44,377 nt of DNA, taken from the NCBI GenBank assembly GCA_049522565.1, contig JBEKNT010000008.1, forward strand, positions 1 through 44,377, given 5' to 3'. Of the stretch, positions 16,100-24,895 are shown piece after piece. The notes beneath the pieces are model-generated. The model ran no database searches. It saw nothing but the letters and a program-made list of their open reading frames with translations, and was not told the DNA's origin. Origin of the DNA: JASHVB01 sp049522565 (GTDB lineage Bacteria > Pseudomonadota > Alphaproteobacteria > Acetobacterales > Acetobacteraceae). The position numbers and the translations under genes were made by a program. The number at the start of each line of letters is the position of its first letter. Positions within the stretch are counted from its first letter, which is position 1.

Positions 16100-17740
16100 A
16101 TGGCCGCCTCGCTCGAATCGCAGGACCCGGTCGGCGCGGCGCCGGATCCGGAATACGACGCCATCATCATCGGCGCGGGCATCTCGGGCCTGTACCAGCT
16201 CTACCGTTTGCGGGAACTGGGCATGCGGGTGCGGGTGCTCGAGGCCGGCACCGGCGTCGGCGGCACCTGGTACTGGAACCGTTATCCGGGCGCGCGCTTT
16301 GATTCCGAAAGCTACTCCTACAGCTACTCGTTTTCGCCGGAGCTGCTGGAGGAATGGAACTGGTCCGAGCATTTCGCCGCCCAGCCGGAGACGCTGCGCT
16401 ACCTCAACCACGTTGCCGACAAGTTCGATCTGCGGCGCGACATCCAGTTCCGCAGCCGCGTCAGCGCGGCGCACTACATGGAGGCGCCTCGAAGCTGGGT
16501 TGTGACCTTGGAAGACGGCAGCCGCTTCCAGTCGCGGTTCCTGATCACCGCCATCGGCCCGCTGTCGGCGCCGACCATGCCACGCATCGAAGGCGTGGAT
16601 ACGTTCGCGGGGGAATCCTTCCACACCGCCCGATGGCCGCATGAGCCGGTGAGCTTCGAGGGCAAGCGCGTGGCCGTGATCGGCACCGGCGCCACCGGCG
16701 TGCAGACGATCCAGGAAGTCGCGAAGACGGTCGGACACCTGACCGTGTTCCAGCGCACGCCGAATTGGTGCGCGCCACTGCACAACAGCAAGATCGACGC
16801 GGCTGCGATGGCGAAGATCAAGGCCGGCTACCCGGAAATGTTCAAGCGCTGCCAGGAAACCTTCGCCTGCTTCCTGCACACGCCGGACCCACGCGGCACG
16901 TTCGAGGTGACGCCGGAGGAGCGCGAGGCGTTCTTCGAGAAGCTGTACGCCGAGCCCGGTTTCGGCATCTGGCAGGGCAATTTCCGGGATATCCTGACCG
17001 ACCGGAAGGCGAATGCAGCCATCACCGATTTCGTGGCCAGGAAGATCCGCCAGCGGGTGAAGGACCCGGCGGTCGCCGAGAAGCTGATCCCCAAGAACCA
17101 CGGATTCGGTACCCGCCGCGTGCCGCTGGAGACCAAATATTACGAGGTCTACAACCAGCCCAACGTCCTGCTGGTGGACCTCAAGGAAACCCCGATCGAA
17201 CGCATCACGCCGAAGGGCATCAAGACCAGCGATGCCGAGTACGAGTTCGACATCATCATCTATGCGACCGGTTTCGATGCCATCACCGGCAGCTTCGATC
17301 GGATCGACATCCGCGGCGTGGACGGGCTGCGGCTGAAGGACAAATGGAAGAACGGGCCGCAGACCTATCTCGGCGTCCTGGTCGAAGGCTTCCCCAACAT
17401 GATGATGGTGATGGGACCGCATACGGCGCTGGGCAATATTCCACGCAGCATCGAATACAATGTCGAGTGGGTGACGGGCCTGATCCGCTACGCGCGGGGC
17501 CATGACCTGACACGCGTGGAGGCGACGGAAGCCGGGGTGGCGTCCTGGACCGATCACGTCAAGTCGCTGGGCGTCGGGCTGCTGTCCAACGAGGTCAACT
17601 CATGGATGACCGGCATCAACACCAACGTGGAGGGCAAGCAGACCCGCATCATCGCGCGCTATAGCGGCAGCGCCCCGGCGTATCGCGCGCGGTGCGACGA
17701 TGTGGCGGCGAAGGACTATCAGGAGCTGGCGCTGGCATAG
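16100..17740 (+). CDS. Baeyer-Villiger type FAD-dependent monooxygenase
   Basis: 546 residues. Inserts one oxygen beside a carbonyl (ketone to ester) with FAD and NADPH. The FAD Rossmann motif is 'IIIGAGISG' at 22-30; 'GTWYWNRYPGARFD' at 55-68 is the typical loop of cyclohexanone/phenylacetone monooxygenases; the BVMO fingerprint FxGxxxHxxxWP is met by 'FAGESFHTARWP' at 169-180; the NADPH Rossmann motif is 'VIGTGATG' at 193-200. The ATG is chosen for the AGGAG site about 9 bp ahead; the frame is open to 15659 but overlaps the divergent lyase. The next gene (NHL propeller) starts 143 bp on, past a palindrome. The ketone substrate is unknown. Confidence 0.93.
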   Translation: MAASLESQDPVGAAPDPEYDAIIIGAGISGLYQLYRLRELGMRVRVLEAGTGVGGTWYWNRYPGARFDSESYSYSYSFSPELLEEWNWSEHFAAQPETLRYLNHVADKFDLRRDIQFRSRVSAAHYMEAPRSWVVTLEDGSRFQSRFLITAIGPLSAPTMPRIEGVDTFAGESFHTARWPHEPVSFEGKRVAVIGTGATGVQTIQEVAKTVGHLTVFQRTPNWCAPLHNSKIDAAAMAKIKAGYPEMFKRCQETFACFLHTPDPRGTFEVTPEEREAFFEKLYAEPGFGIWQGNFRDILTDRKANAAITDFVARKIRQRVKDPAVAEKLIPKNHGFGTRRVPLETKYYEVYNQPNVLLVDLKETPIERITPKGIKTSDAEYEFDIIIYATGFDAITGSFDRIDIRGVDGLRLKDKWKNGPQTYLGVLVEGFPNMMMVMGPHTALGNIPRSIEYNVEWVTGLIRYARGHDLTRVEATEAGVASWTDHVKSLGVGLLSNEVNSWMTGINTNVEGKQTRIIARYSGSAPAYRARCDDVAAKDYQELALA

Positions 17741-17777
17741 CCGGAAAGGGGCGGGTCAGGTCGATACAGGCACAACG

Positions 17778-17807
17778 TCTCCCCCTCCCCTCAAGGGGAG
17801 GGGGAGA
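17778..17807. repeat. 30-bp G/C palindrome (tctccccctcccct / aggggagggggaga)
   Basis: Perfect 14-bp arms with a two-base loop, between the monooxygenase stop (17740) and the next start (17884). The same right arm opens the window at 1-17. It has no T tract in either direction, so I call it a repeat rather than a terminator. Confidence 0.8.
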
Positions 17808-17883
17808 ATCATTCCCTGGACCAGTCTACCCGGACCAGCCGAACGGTTGCCCAAACAAGTCTTGCGATCACGAGGGAAACAAC

Positions 17884-18852
17884 ATGTCCGTCATTCTGGG
17901 AACCGGCGACTACCGATATCGCGTCGAAGAAGGCTGGGGAAAACTTCCCGACGGATGGACGTTCCACGAGGTCGGCGCGGTCGGGGTCGATCGCAATGAC
18001 AATGTCTATGTGTTCAACCGCGGCGAACACCCGATGATCGTGTTCGACCGGAACGGCAATTTTCTGCGGTCTTGGGGCGAAGGCCTGTTTCCGCGCGCGC
18101 ATGGCGTGCACATGGCGCCCGACGACACGATCTTCTGCACCGATGACGGCGCCCATTGCGTGCGGCAATGCACGCTCGACGGCAAGGTGCTGATGACGCT
18201 CGGCGTGCCTGGCAAGCCGGCGCCGTTCATGAGCGGGCAGCCGTTCTGCCGCTGCACGCACACCGCACTGTCGCCGAAAGGCGAGATCTACGTGACCGAC
18301 GGCTACGGCAATGCCCGGGTCCACAAATATACGCCCGACGGAAAATACCTGTCGTCCTGGGGCAAATGCGGCATCGGTGAGGGCGAATTCAACCTGCCGC
18401 ACAACATCCATTGCGATGCGGACGGCTGGGTCTATGTCGCGGACCGCGAGAACCATCGCGTCCAGGTGTTCGACGGCAACGGCAAATTCGAGACCGCATG
18501 GAGCAATGTCGTGCATCGACCGAGCGCCCTGCACATGACCACCGGCACCTGCCCGCTGTGCTTCATCGGCGAGGTCGGCCCCTATCTCGGTTCCAACCGC
18601 GGCTTTCCCAATCTGGGGCCGCGCATCAGCATCCTGTCCAACACCGGCAAGCTGCTGACACGCCTTGGGTCCGAGCAAAACCCGCACGGCCAGGCACCCG
18701 GGCAGTTCATGTCGCCGCACGGGATCGCTGTCGACTCCCGCGGCGACATCTATGTCGGCGAGGTGTCGGTGGCGTCCTGGCCGTCGTTGTTTCCGGGCCA
18801 ACCCAGGCCAGCCAATCTGCGGAGCTTGCAGAAACTGACCAAGGTCGCGTAG
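17884..18852 (+). CDS. NHL-repeat beta-propeller protein, Cys-rich
   Basis: 322 residues, no signal peptide. Repeated 'D-x-x-G-x-(I/V)-Y-V-x-D-x-x-N-x-R-V' blades, for example 'PKGEIYVTDGYGNARVHKY' and 'ADGWVYVADRENHRVQVFD', mark a six-bladed propeller. Similar propellers form the lyase domain of peptidyl-hydroxyglycine lyases and some lactonases, but I cannot assign a reaction. Nine Cys (85, 92, 96, 122, 124, 162, 177, 223, 226) include C-x-C at 122-124 and C-P-L-C at 223-226, which is unusual in a propeller and could bind metal. The ATG has GAGGG upstream. It converges on the GMC gene, stops 5 bp apart. Confidence 0.88.
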   Translation: MSVILGTGDYRYRVEEGWGKLPDGWTFHEVGAVGVDRNDNVYVFNRGEHPMIVFDRNGNFLRSWGEGLFPRAHGVHMAPDDTIFCTDDGAHCVRQCTLDGKVLMTLGVPGKPAPFMSGQPFCRCTHTALSPKGEIYVTDGYGNARVHKYTPDGKYLSSWGKCGIGEGEFNLPHNIHCDADGWVYVADRENHRVQVFDGNGKFETAWSNVVHRPSALHMTTGTCPLCFIGEVGPYLGSNRGFPNLGPRISILSNTGKLLTRLGSEQNPHGQAPGQFMSPHGIAVDSRGDIYVGEVSVASWPSLFPGQPRPANLRSLQKLTKVA

Positions 18853-18857
18853 CCGCC

Positions 18858-20537
18858 TCACGCCATCGCGCGCTGGCGCACCGCCTCCGCAATGCGCTCG
18901 GCGATCATGATGGTGGGGATATTCGTGTTGGTGCGCGAAACCTCCGGCATCACCGACGCATCGGCGATGAACAGGTTCTCCGCGCCCACGACCTTGCCGC
19001 CGGGATCGACCACGGTTCGCGCGTCCGCCGGATCGCCCATCCGGCAGGTGCAGGAGGCGTGCCAGGCGGATTGCACGTTATCACGCACATGGCGCTCCAG
19101 CGCCGCAGGGTCAGCGAGCAATTCCGGCAGCGGCCGGGAGTCGCTGATCACCTTGTCGAACAGGAGTTTTCGCAGCCCGGCCGACGAATCCATCATCAGT
19201 GCCGCCACGTTCGTCAGCACCATGTTGCGAAAATTCTTCTGGCTGACGTTGCGCACCCGCTGGGAGAACTTCGACGCGAACAGGTTGGACATGTACTGCG
19301 GCACCGGATCGCGACTCAGGATGCTCGCCATGCGACGAAACGCATCCATCATCCGGTCCAGGTCGCGTCGATCGCTCAGCCAATTGAAGTTGACGTAGGG
19401 CTCGTCGTCCGGATCGGGCGAGGCCAACCGCACCTCGCCGGTCGAATACGAGCGGCCGATATAGGAAGACAGCGTGCCGATCCGCACGCCGATCGCGTGC
19501 CAGGCGGAGCGGCAGACGGCCATCATCACCATGTCCGCTTCCGGCACGCCCGCCAGCCCGGAGGACCAGCGCAGATAGGTGTAATTCCGTCGCAGCACCA
19601 TCTTGTGCCGCGCCACCGGCGGCAGGTAGCCGGAGATATGGATCGCCGGATGATCCATCAGATTGCCGCCGACGCCAAGCCGATCCAACTGCACCGTAAT
19701 GCCATGCTGGCGCAGATGTTCCCCCGGCCCGATGCCCGACAGCATCAGCAGCCGCGGCGTGTGCAGCGCACCGGCGGAAACCACGACATTGTCGGCACGG
19801 ATCGTCTCGACCGCGCCGTTGCGGCGCAGCTCTGCCCCGCTGGCACGGCCGTTGGCAAACAGGATCCGCCGCACCTGCGTTTCGCCGAGGATTTGCAGAT
19901 TGGGGCGCCGTCTTGTTGCCGCATCCAGATATCCCACCGCGGTGGAACGTCGCGCGCTGCCATCATTGGACAGCGGCAGCGGCGAGTAGCCCTCGCCGAA
20001 TTCGCCGTTCATATCCGGGCGCAGGGGATAGCCAAGCTCGCTCCACACCTTGGTAACGGACAGTGTGAAGTCGTCCCACTGCTCCATCGGCATGCGGCGA
20101 ACGGTGATGGGGCCTTGCGCACCATGCAACTGGTCGGTGTAGTCCAGATCGGTTTCTAGCCGCCGGAAATAGGGCAGCACCGACTGCCAGTCCCACCCCT
20201 TCGCGCCGATCGCGTTCCAGTGGTCATAATCCTGCGGCGCCCCGCGCAGCGCCACCTGCCCGTTGACCGACGACCCGCCGCCCAGCACGCGACCTTGCTC
20301 GTAATAGACCGGCGCCGCATCTGCTCTGCGGCGAACTTTCAGGCTCTGCCAAAAATACCCGGGATTCATCAGCGCACTGCCCGAGTAGGTGTCGCGAATA
20401 TCCTCCGGCGTCTGGTCCGGCGCATAGTCGCGCCCGGCTTCCAACAGAACCACGTGGTTCCCCGGCACCTCCGACAGCCGCGCTGCCATCACGCAGCCAG
20501 CCGAGCCGCCGCCGATCACCAGATGCGTGGCGTGCAT
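18858..20537 (-). CDS. GMC family FAD-dependent oxidoreductase (choline dehydrogenase-like)
   Basis: 559 residues; oxidises alcohols with FAD. N-terminal 'VIGGGSAGCVMAARLSE' has G9-x-G11-x-x-G14; GMC signature 1 is 'GRVLGGGSSVNGQVALRG' near 88 and signature 2 'GALHTPRLLMLSGIGPGEHL' near 270. The active-site pair is His in 'WHASCTCRMG' and Asn in 'RTNTNIPTIMIAER' near the C-terminus. Start at 20537 is set by a GGGGAGCAGG ribosome site; the open frame to 21236 overlaps the MFS gene. The MFS gene ends 62 bp upstream on the same strand, so a transporter-oxidase operon is likely. The alcohol substrate is unknown. Confidence 0.93.
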   Translation of the reverse strand: MHATHLVIGGGSAGCVMAARLSEVPGNHVVLLEAGRDYAPDQTPEDIRDTYSGSALMNPGYFWQSLKVRRRADAAPVYYEQGRVLGGGSSVNGQVALRGAPQDYDHWNAIGAKGWDWQSVLPYFRRLETDLDYTDQLHGAQGPITVRRMPMEQWDDFTLSVTKVWSELGYPLRPDMNGEFGEGYSPLPLSNDGSARRSTAVGYLDAATRRRPNLQILGETQVRRILFANGRASGAELRRNGAVETIRADNVVVSAGALHTPRLLMLSGIGPGEHLRQHGITVQLDRLGVGGNLMDHPAIHISGYLPPVARHKMVLRRNYTYLRWSSGLAGVPEADMVMMAVCRSAWHAIGVRIGTLSSYIGRSYSTGEVRLASPDPDDEPYVNFNWLSDRRDLDRMMDAFRRMASILSRDPVPQYMSNLFASKFSQRVRNVSQKNFRNMVLTNVAALMMDSSAGLRKLLFDKVISDSRPLPELLADPAALERHVRDNVQSAWHASCTCRMGDPADARTVVDPGGKVVGAENLFIADASVMPEVSRTNTNIPTIMIAERIAEAVRQRAMA

Positions 20538-20599
20538 CGTCCTGCTCCCCTTTACCGATCCTCGACGAGGATGCCGCGTGCGACGCCGTCCCCGCACGA

Positions 20600-21898
20600 T
20601 CAGGCCGGCGCAAGAGCATATTTCTCCAGCTCCTGCTCGTCGATCACCGTTGTCATCGCGAACTGGAACAGCGCCGCTCCGACCAGGGTAATGACCGCAC
20701 CGATCGCCAATGCCACCACGAACGAGCCAGTCACATCGACGATGAAACCGGTCAGGATCGGTGACAGCGTGCCGCCGAGGAATCCCGCGAAGTTCTGGTT
20801 GCTGGCGGCGGACGCGCAATAGGCCTGCGGCGTCACCGCGGTCACCAGGATCCATTTGCAGGTGATGCCGAACTGCATGCAGAACATCGATATGGCGATG
20901 CACGCGATCGCCGCGCCGGCGCCGGTGGCGATCGCGGCCAGCCCGGTGAACCCCGCCGAGCCGAGCAATCCGAGGATCAACGGCAGGCGACGGCTGGCGA
21001 TCAGGTCCATGCCGCGTTTGACCAGCCGGTCCGAAACGTAGCCGCCGCAGAGCGCGCCGAAGAATGCACAGACCAGCGGTACCGAGGCCAGAAACCCGGT
21101 CTTGGCGATGCTGATGTGCTGCTGCATCTCGAGATAGGCCGGCAGCCAGGTCTGATACATCCAAGTGATGTAGCCGGTGCAAAATGCGCCGAGCATCAGG
21201 ACCCACATCGCCCGAAAGCGGAACAGCGACGTCCATTGGCGCAGCGAGACCGCGGATTTGGCCTGGCGGTTCGGCCGCAGATACTCTTCATCGTGCGGTG
21301 CCAGCACCTGCGCCCTCGGGTCGCGGTAGATCAGGAACCAGAGACCGGCAGCCGCGATCCCCGCCAGGCCCATCACGATGAACATCACGCGCCAGTTGAA
21401 GGCGAGCATCAGGCCGGTCAGGATCGGCGGAGCGAGCGTGGGGCCGATATAGGCCCCCGAGGTATAGACGCCGCTCGGCGTGCCGCGGTCCTTGACATCG
21501 AACCAGTCGCTGACCGAGCGCGTGGCCGACGGAAAGCACGGCGCCTCGGTTGCGCCGAGCCCGATGCGCGACAGCATCAAGAGAAAGTAGGTGCTCGCTA
21601 TCCCGCCCGCCGCTTGGCACAGCGACCACAGGATCATTGCCGCCCCGACCAGGAATTTCGGGCCGATCCGATCGAGCAGATAGCCGGAGGGCAGTTGGGC
21701 AATCCCGTAGGTCAGCGCCCAGGCCGATCCCAGGGCGCCGATCGCGGTCGCGTTGATCCCAAACTCCTGGCGGATCTTCAGGTTGCCGATCGCCAGGGTC
21801 GAGCGGTCCATGTAGTTCAAGGCGATCGCCGCGGTGACAAGGATGATGGCAATCCACTGCATGCGCCGAAGCTGACGTGACGGGCCGATGACCGACAT
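20600..21898 (-). CDS. MFS transporter, ACS-type (organic anion symporter family)
   Basis: 432 residues with about 12 membrane segments. 'YMDRSTLAIGNLKIRQEFGI' near 29 and 'YGIAQLPSGYLLDRIGPK' near 64 match the ACS family, which includes glucarate, hexuronate and phthalate-type carriers; 'DWFDVKDRGTPSGVYTSGAYIG' near 126 is also typical. It probably imports an organic acid with protons. A GGGGAGA site lies 5 bp ahead of the ATG. The GMC oxidoreductase follows by 62 bp, so the imported compound may be that enzyme's substrate or precursor. Confidence 0.92.
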   Translation of the reverse strand: MSVIGPSRQLRRMQWIAIILVTAAIALNYMDRSTLAIGNLKIRQEFGINATAIGALGSAWALTYGIAQLPSGYLLDRIGPKFLVGAAMILWSLCQAAGGIASTYFLLMLSRIGLGATEAPCFPSATRSVSDWFDVKDRGTPSGVYTSGAYIGPTLAPPILTGLMLAFNWRVMFIVMGLAGIAAAGLWFLIYRDPRAQVLAPHDEEYLRPNRQAKSAVSLRQWTSLFRFRAMWVLMLGAFCTGYITWMYQTWLPAYLEMQQHISIAKTGFLASVPLVCAFFGALCGGYVSDRLVKRGMDLIASRRLPLILGLLGSAGFTGLAAIATGAGAAIACIAISMFCMQFGITCKWILVTAVTPQAYCASAASNQNFAGFLGGTLSPILTGFIVDVTGSFVVALAIGAVITLVGAALFQFAMTTVIDEQELEKYALAPA

Positions 21899-21980
21899 GC
21901 TTATCTCCCCCTGGTGACATGCGCGTGGCTTGAGCCATGCGGCTTTGATGCCTGGATACCCTGGGATTGCATCAAAGTAA

Positions 21981-22316
21981 AAAGTCTCGGATTGCAGGGA
22001 CCGCTCGGAGATTGGCGATCATAACGTTTCCGGTGACCGGCCCGTCGAGAACCTGGCCGTCCGGCTGTGCGATGTGCATCCGGGCGCCGCGTCACTCCGG
22101 GTCAGCTACGGAAGACTGAACCTGACGCATCGCGATGGACACGCGACGCCAGCGCCGCTGGCGCCGGGACAGCGCTATCGCGTGCGCATCCAACGCAACG
22201 AGGCAGGCTCGGTGTTTCCGGCCAGGCACAGGATCAGGGTGGCGCTCTCCACCACCTGTTGGCCGATGGTCTGGCCGGCGTCCCCATGACGCTGGCAGGT
22301 GATACCGAAGACGCAG
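21981..22316 (+). pseudogene. Remnant of a CocE/NonD-type hydrolase C-terminal domain
   Basis: A frame open from 21981 to the stop at 22287-22289 encodes a peptide that includes 'ENLAVRLCDVHPGAASLRVS', 'YGRLNLTHRD', 'APLAPGQRYRVRI' and 'ALSTTCWPMVWPASP'. These match the jelly-roll domain at the end of CocE/NonD hydrolases (X-Pro dipeptidyl-peptidase C-terminal domain), including R-L-C-D-V, L-N-L-T-H-R and the S-x-x-W-P-x-x-W-P run. The N-terminal two-thirds with the alpha/beta-hydrolase domain are absent, and after the stop a shifted frame (VPMTLAGDTE) resembles the next part of the domain. So this is a truncated, frameshifted relic. Confidence 0.72.
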
Positions 22317-23078
22317 CTACAGATATTTCGCTGGCCGGATCATCGCCCGCCACATATGCGCGACGGGACTGTTGTCGAAGCCGAGGCCTTGTTCCGGCTG
22401 GCGGAAATTGCGGCCGATCACGTCGGTGAATTCTTCGAGCTCTACCACCACATCCGGGTCGAACGAATAGATATCGTGCACCGTGATCATCCGGCCCGAC
22501 ATGTACCATTTGTGGTTCCGCATCCGCTTGTAGTCTGCCTCGACATACGGATCGGGGCGGTAATCGGCGCCGAATGCCTTGATGTAGGATTGCGGATAGT
22601 CGTAGCCGACCGACTCGTCGGGATAGAAGCGCAACACCTGGTGTGCGCGGATCGCCCAGGTCACTTCCTCATCGACATAGGGCTCGACGAGCTGCGCGCC
22701 CCAGTAGCCATGATCGCCGCGGATGAAACCGATCGTCGAGATATCGTGCAACAAACAGGCGATCACCATATTTTCCGGCAGCCCGGCATTGACCGCGTGC
22801 CTGGCGCTTTGCAGCAGATGTGCGGCGGGCCCGAAGCGATACTTGAAGAAATCGATCAGGGTCGGCTTCTCCGGCATCGCCGGCAGCCGCGGATCGTCGC
22901 CCATCAGCACGCGCGCGTTCGGGTTCGCGGCCATCAGTTTGGCGGCGTTCGGCGCCGGGCCCATGTCGCCTTCAGCCATGCTGTAGAGCCGCGACTTGAT
23001 GACAATATAGTCGAGTTCCTGGCTCATTTTCTCTTCGAGCGCATCGGCGCGCTGGGACAGCGTCTGCGTGTCGTTCAT
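22317..23078 (-). CDS. HD-domain protein, possible di-iron oxygenase
   Basis: 253 residues. HD-type metal ligands can be read: His87 ('GPAAHLLQ') 24 residues before His111-Asp112 ('CLLHDIST'), His123 ('GDHGYWG'), His146 ('IRAHQVLRFY') and Asp202 ('MITVHDIYS'). The H...HD...H...H...D order with about 24 residues between the first His and the HD pair is the layout of mixed-valent di-iron oxygenases such as PhnZ and MIOX, as well as of HD phosphohydrolases. I cannot tell these apart by sequence. The ATG at 23078 has AAGGAGA upstream; a frame open to 23198 runs into a palindrome. The gene lies next to a GMC/MFS pair and a broken hydrolase. Confidence 0.85.
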   Translation of the reverse strand: MNDTQTLSQRADALEEKMSQELDYIVIKSRLYSMAEGDMGPAPNAAKLMAANPNARVLMGDDPRLPAMPEKPTLIDFFKYRFGPAAHLLQSARHAVNAGLPENMVIACLLHDISTIGFIRGDHGYWGAQLVEPYVDEEVTWAIRAHQVLRFYPDESVGYDYPQSYIKAFGADYRPDPYVEADYKRMRNHKWYMSGRMITVHDIYSFDPDVVVELEEFTDVIGRNFRQPEQGLGFDNSPVAHMWRAMIRPAKYL

Positions 23079-23401
23079 CGATTGTCTCCTTGGACCGCCG
23101 CGTTTCTTGATGAAGCATAGCAGATTGCGCCCGATCGCGTCGACTCGTCGCGTGGCTGTCGTCAAAGCATCGGTTATGGCCGGGTCAAGCCCGGCCATGA
23201 CATACGGCGCGCCGGTGCGATCTGACGGAGAGTCGATCTTTCACGCGGCTGCTGTCAGCCCTCGACATAGCGCGTCCACCACCCGGTCACGTCGATGCGG
23301 CCGGCTTCGTCGCGCCAGGTCGCGACATTGGCGCGGCAATCATTTGCCACGCGCTCGCTGCCCCCTACACTCCGGCGCCTGACCAACCGCGAAGCGTCCC
23401 C
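23079..23401. other. 323-bp divergent region with a palindrome
   Basis: Between the start of the HD-domain gene (minus, 23078) and the amidase (plus, 23402). It contains the 23-bp hairpin at 23176-23198 and otherwise no coding signal. Both promoters should lie here; I see no -35/-10 pair I would defend. Confidence 0.5.
23176..23198. repeat. Short palindrome of the TCATGGCCGGG type (family C)
   Basis: 9-bp arms atggccggg (23176-23184) and cccggccat (23190-23198) around tcaag. Shares its core with the inverted repeat at 13959-14037. Confidence 0.75.
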
Positions 23402-24895
23402 ATGACCGAACCCTGCGACCTCACCGCCGTCCAAGCCCGCCGCCTGATCGGGCAGAAGCGTCTCGCCCCCTCTGAACTGCTGGAAAGCTGCATCGCCCGC
23501 ATCGAGGCGATCGACCACGCGGTGAACGCCATACCCGCGCGCGATTTTGCCGCCGCCCGCGCCACCGCAAAGCACGCCGACGCCGCCGTCGCGCGGGGAG
23601 AAGCCCTGCCCGCGCTGCACGGCCTGCCGATCGGCATCAAGGACCTGGAGGATACCGGCGGCCTGCGCACCACCTATGGCAGCGTGATCTATCGCGACCA
23701 CGTCCCCGCCGAAGACGAACGCATCGTCGCCGCGGTGCGCGCAGCGGGCGCCATCGTCATCGGCAAGACCAACGTTCCGGAGTTCGGCGCCGGCGCCAAC
23801 ACGCGCAATGCGGTCTACGGCGCCACCGGCAATCCGTTCGACCCGCAGAAATCCGCAGCCGGTTCGTCGGGTGGCTCGGCGGCGGCACTGGCCACCGGCA
23901 TGGCGCCGCTCTGCACCGGCTCCGACACCGGCGGCTCCCTGCGCAACCCCGCAGCGTTCTGCGGCATCGTTGGCTTCCGCCCGACGCCCGGCCTGGTCCC
24001 CAGCGACAAGCGCGGCGTCGGCTGGAGCAATCTGCCCGTCCTCGGCCCCATGGCGCGCACCGTCCCCGACACCTGCCTGTTGCTCTCCGCGATCGCCAGT
24101 GACGACGCGTGCGATCCGCTCGCCACCACGGTGCATGGCCGCACGGTGCAACGGCCGGAACATTTCGCGCGTCCCACCCCGATCGACCTGTCGCGCCTGC
24201 GCGTCGCCCTGACCCCCGATTTCGGCTTCGCCCCCACCGAGCGCCACATCGCGGAAATCTTCGCCGAACGCACGGCGTCGTTCCGCCACGTCTTCGCCCG
24301 GGCCGAGCATGCGACGCCGGATTGTTCCGGTGCCGACGAGGCGTTCGAAGTGCTGCGCGCCACCGTCCTGCTGTCCGCGCATCTCGAGAAAGTCCGCACC
24401 AGGCCGCGGGACGTCGGCCCCAACGTGACCGCCAATGTCGAGGAAGGCCTGCGCTACACCGCCGCCGACGTGGCGCGCGCGCACACGTTGCAGACCACGC
24501 TGTATCGCCGCTGGCAGGCGTTCTTCCGCGACTTCGACGTGATCCTGACGCCGTCGATCACCATCAGCCCGCGCTCCTGGCGTGAATTGTATCCCGCAGA
24601 GATCGACGGCAAGCCGACCCGCACCTACTTCCATTGGCTCGCGCTGGCCTACGCGGTGACGCTGCCCGGACACCCGGCGGTGTCGCTGCCGGTCGGCGTG
24701 GACCGCAGCGGGATGCCGTTCGGCTTGCAGATCGTCGGCCCCCGCGGCGGCGACGCCTGCGTCCTTTCAGTCGCCGCCGCTCTCGAATCCCTGCTCGCCG
24801 GCGACGCACGCACCGCGCGGCCGGTGCCGGATCTTGCGACGCTGCGCGCCGCACGGCCGCTGTCCGAGACGCCGGGGTTCCTGGGGTTCGACTGA
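23402..24895 (+). CDS. Amidase signature family hydrolase
   Basis: 497 residues. Hydrolyses an amide to acid and ammonia or amine. The Ser-cisSer-Lys triad is visible: Lys80 in 'GLPIGIKDLEDT', Ser155 in 'AAGSSGGSAAALA' and the nucleophile Ser179 in 'TGSDTGGSLRNPAAF', with the expected 24-residue spacing between the two serines. The C-terminal 'HPAVSLPVGVDRSGMPFGLQIVGPRGGD' is typical. There is no signal peptide. The stop overlaps the next ATG (TGATG), so it is translationally coupled to an FAD oxidase, suggesting amide hydrolysis followed by oxidation of the released amine or amino acid. Substrate unknown. The ribosome site is weak. Confidence 0.94.
   Translation: MTEPCDLTAVQARRLIGQKRLAPSELLESCIARIEAIDHAVNAIPARDFAAARATAKHADAAVARGEALPALHGLPIGIKDLEDTGGLRTTYGSVIYRDHVPAEDERIVAAVRAAGAIVIGKTNVPEFGAGANTRNAVYGATGNPFDPQKSAAGSSGGSAAALATGMAPLCTGSDTGGSLRNPAAFCGIVGFRPTPGLVPSDKRGVGWSNLPVLGPMARTVPDTCLLLSAIASDDACDPLATTVHGRTVQRPEHFARPTPIDLSRLRVALTPDFGFAPTERHIAEIFAERTASFRHVFARAEHATPDCSGADEAFEVLRATVLLSAHLEKVRTRPRDVGPNVTANVEEGLRYTAADVARAHTLQTTLYRRWQAFFRDFDVILTPSITISPRSWRELYPAEIDGKPTRTYFHWLALAYAVTLPGHPAVSLPVGVDRSGMPFGLQIVGPRGGDACVLSVAAALESLLAGDARTARPVPDLATLRAARPLSETPGFLGFD

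Noticed and set aside
14115..16302. Long plus-strand frames opposite the hydratase and lyase genes
   Set aside because: They oppose two well-supported genes and have shadow composition.
17778..17807. G/C palindrome as terminator of the monooxygenase gene
   Set aside because: No T tract on either side and the same sequence occurs ahead of livH, so a dispersed repeat is the better call.
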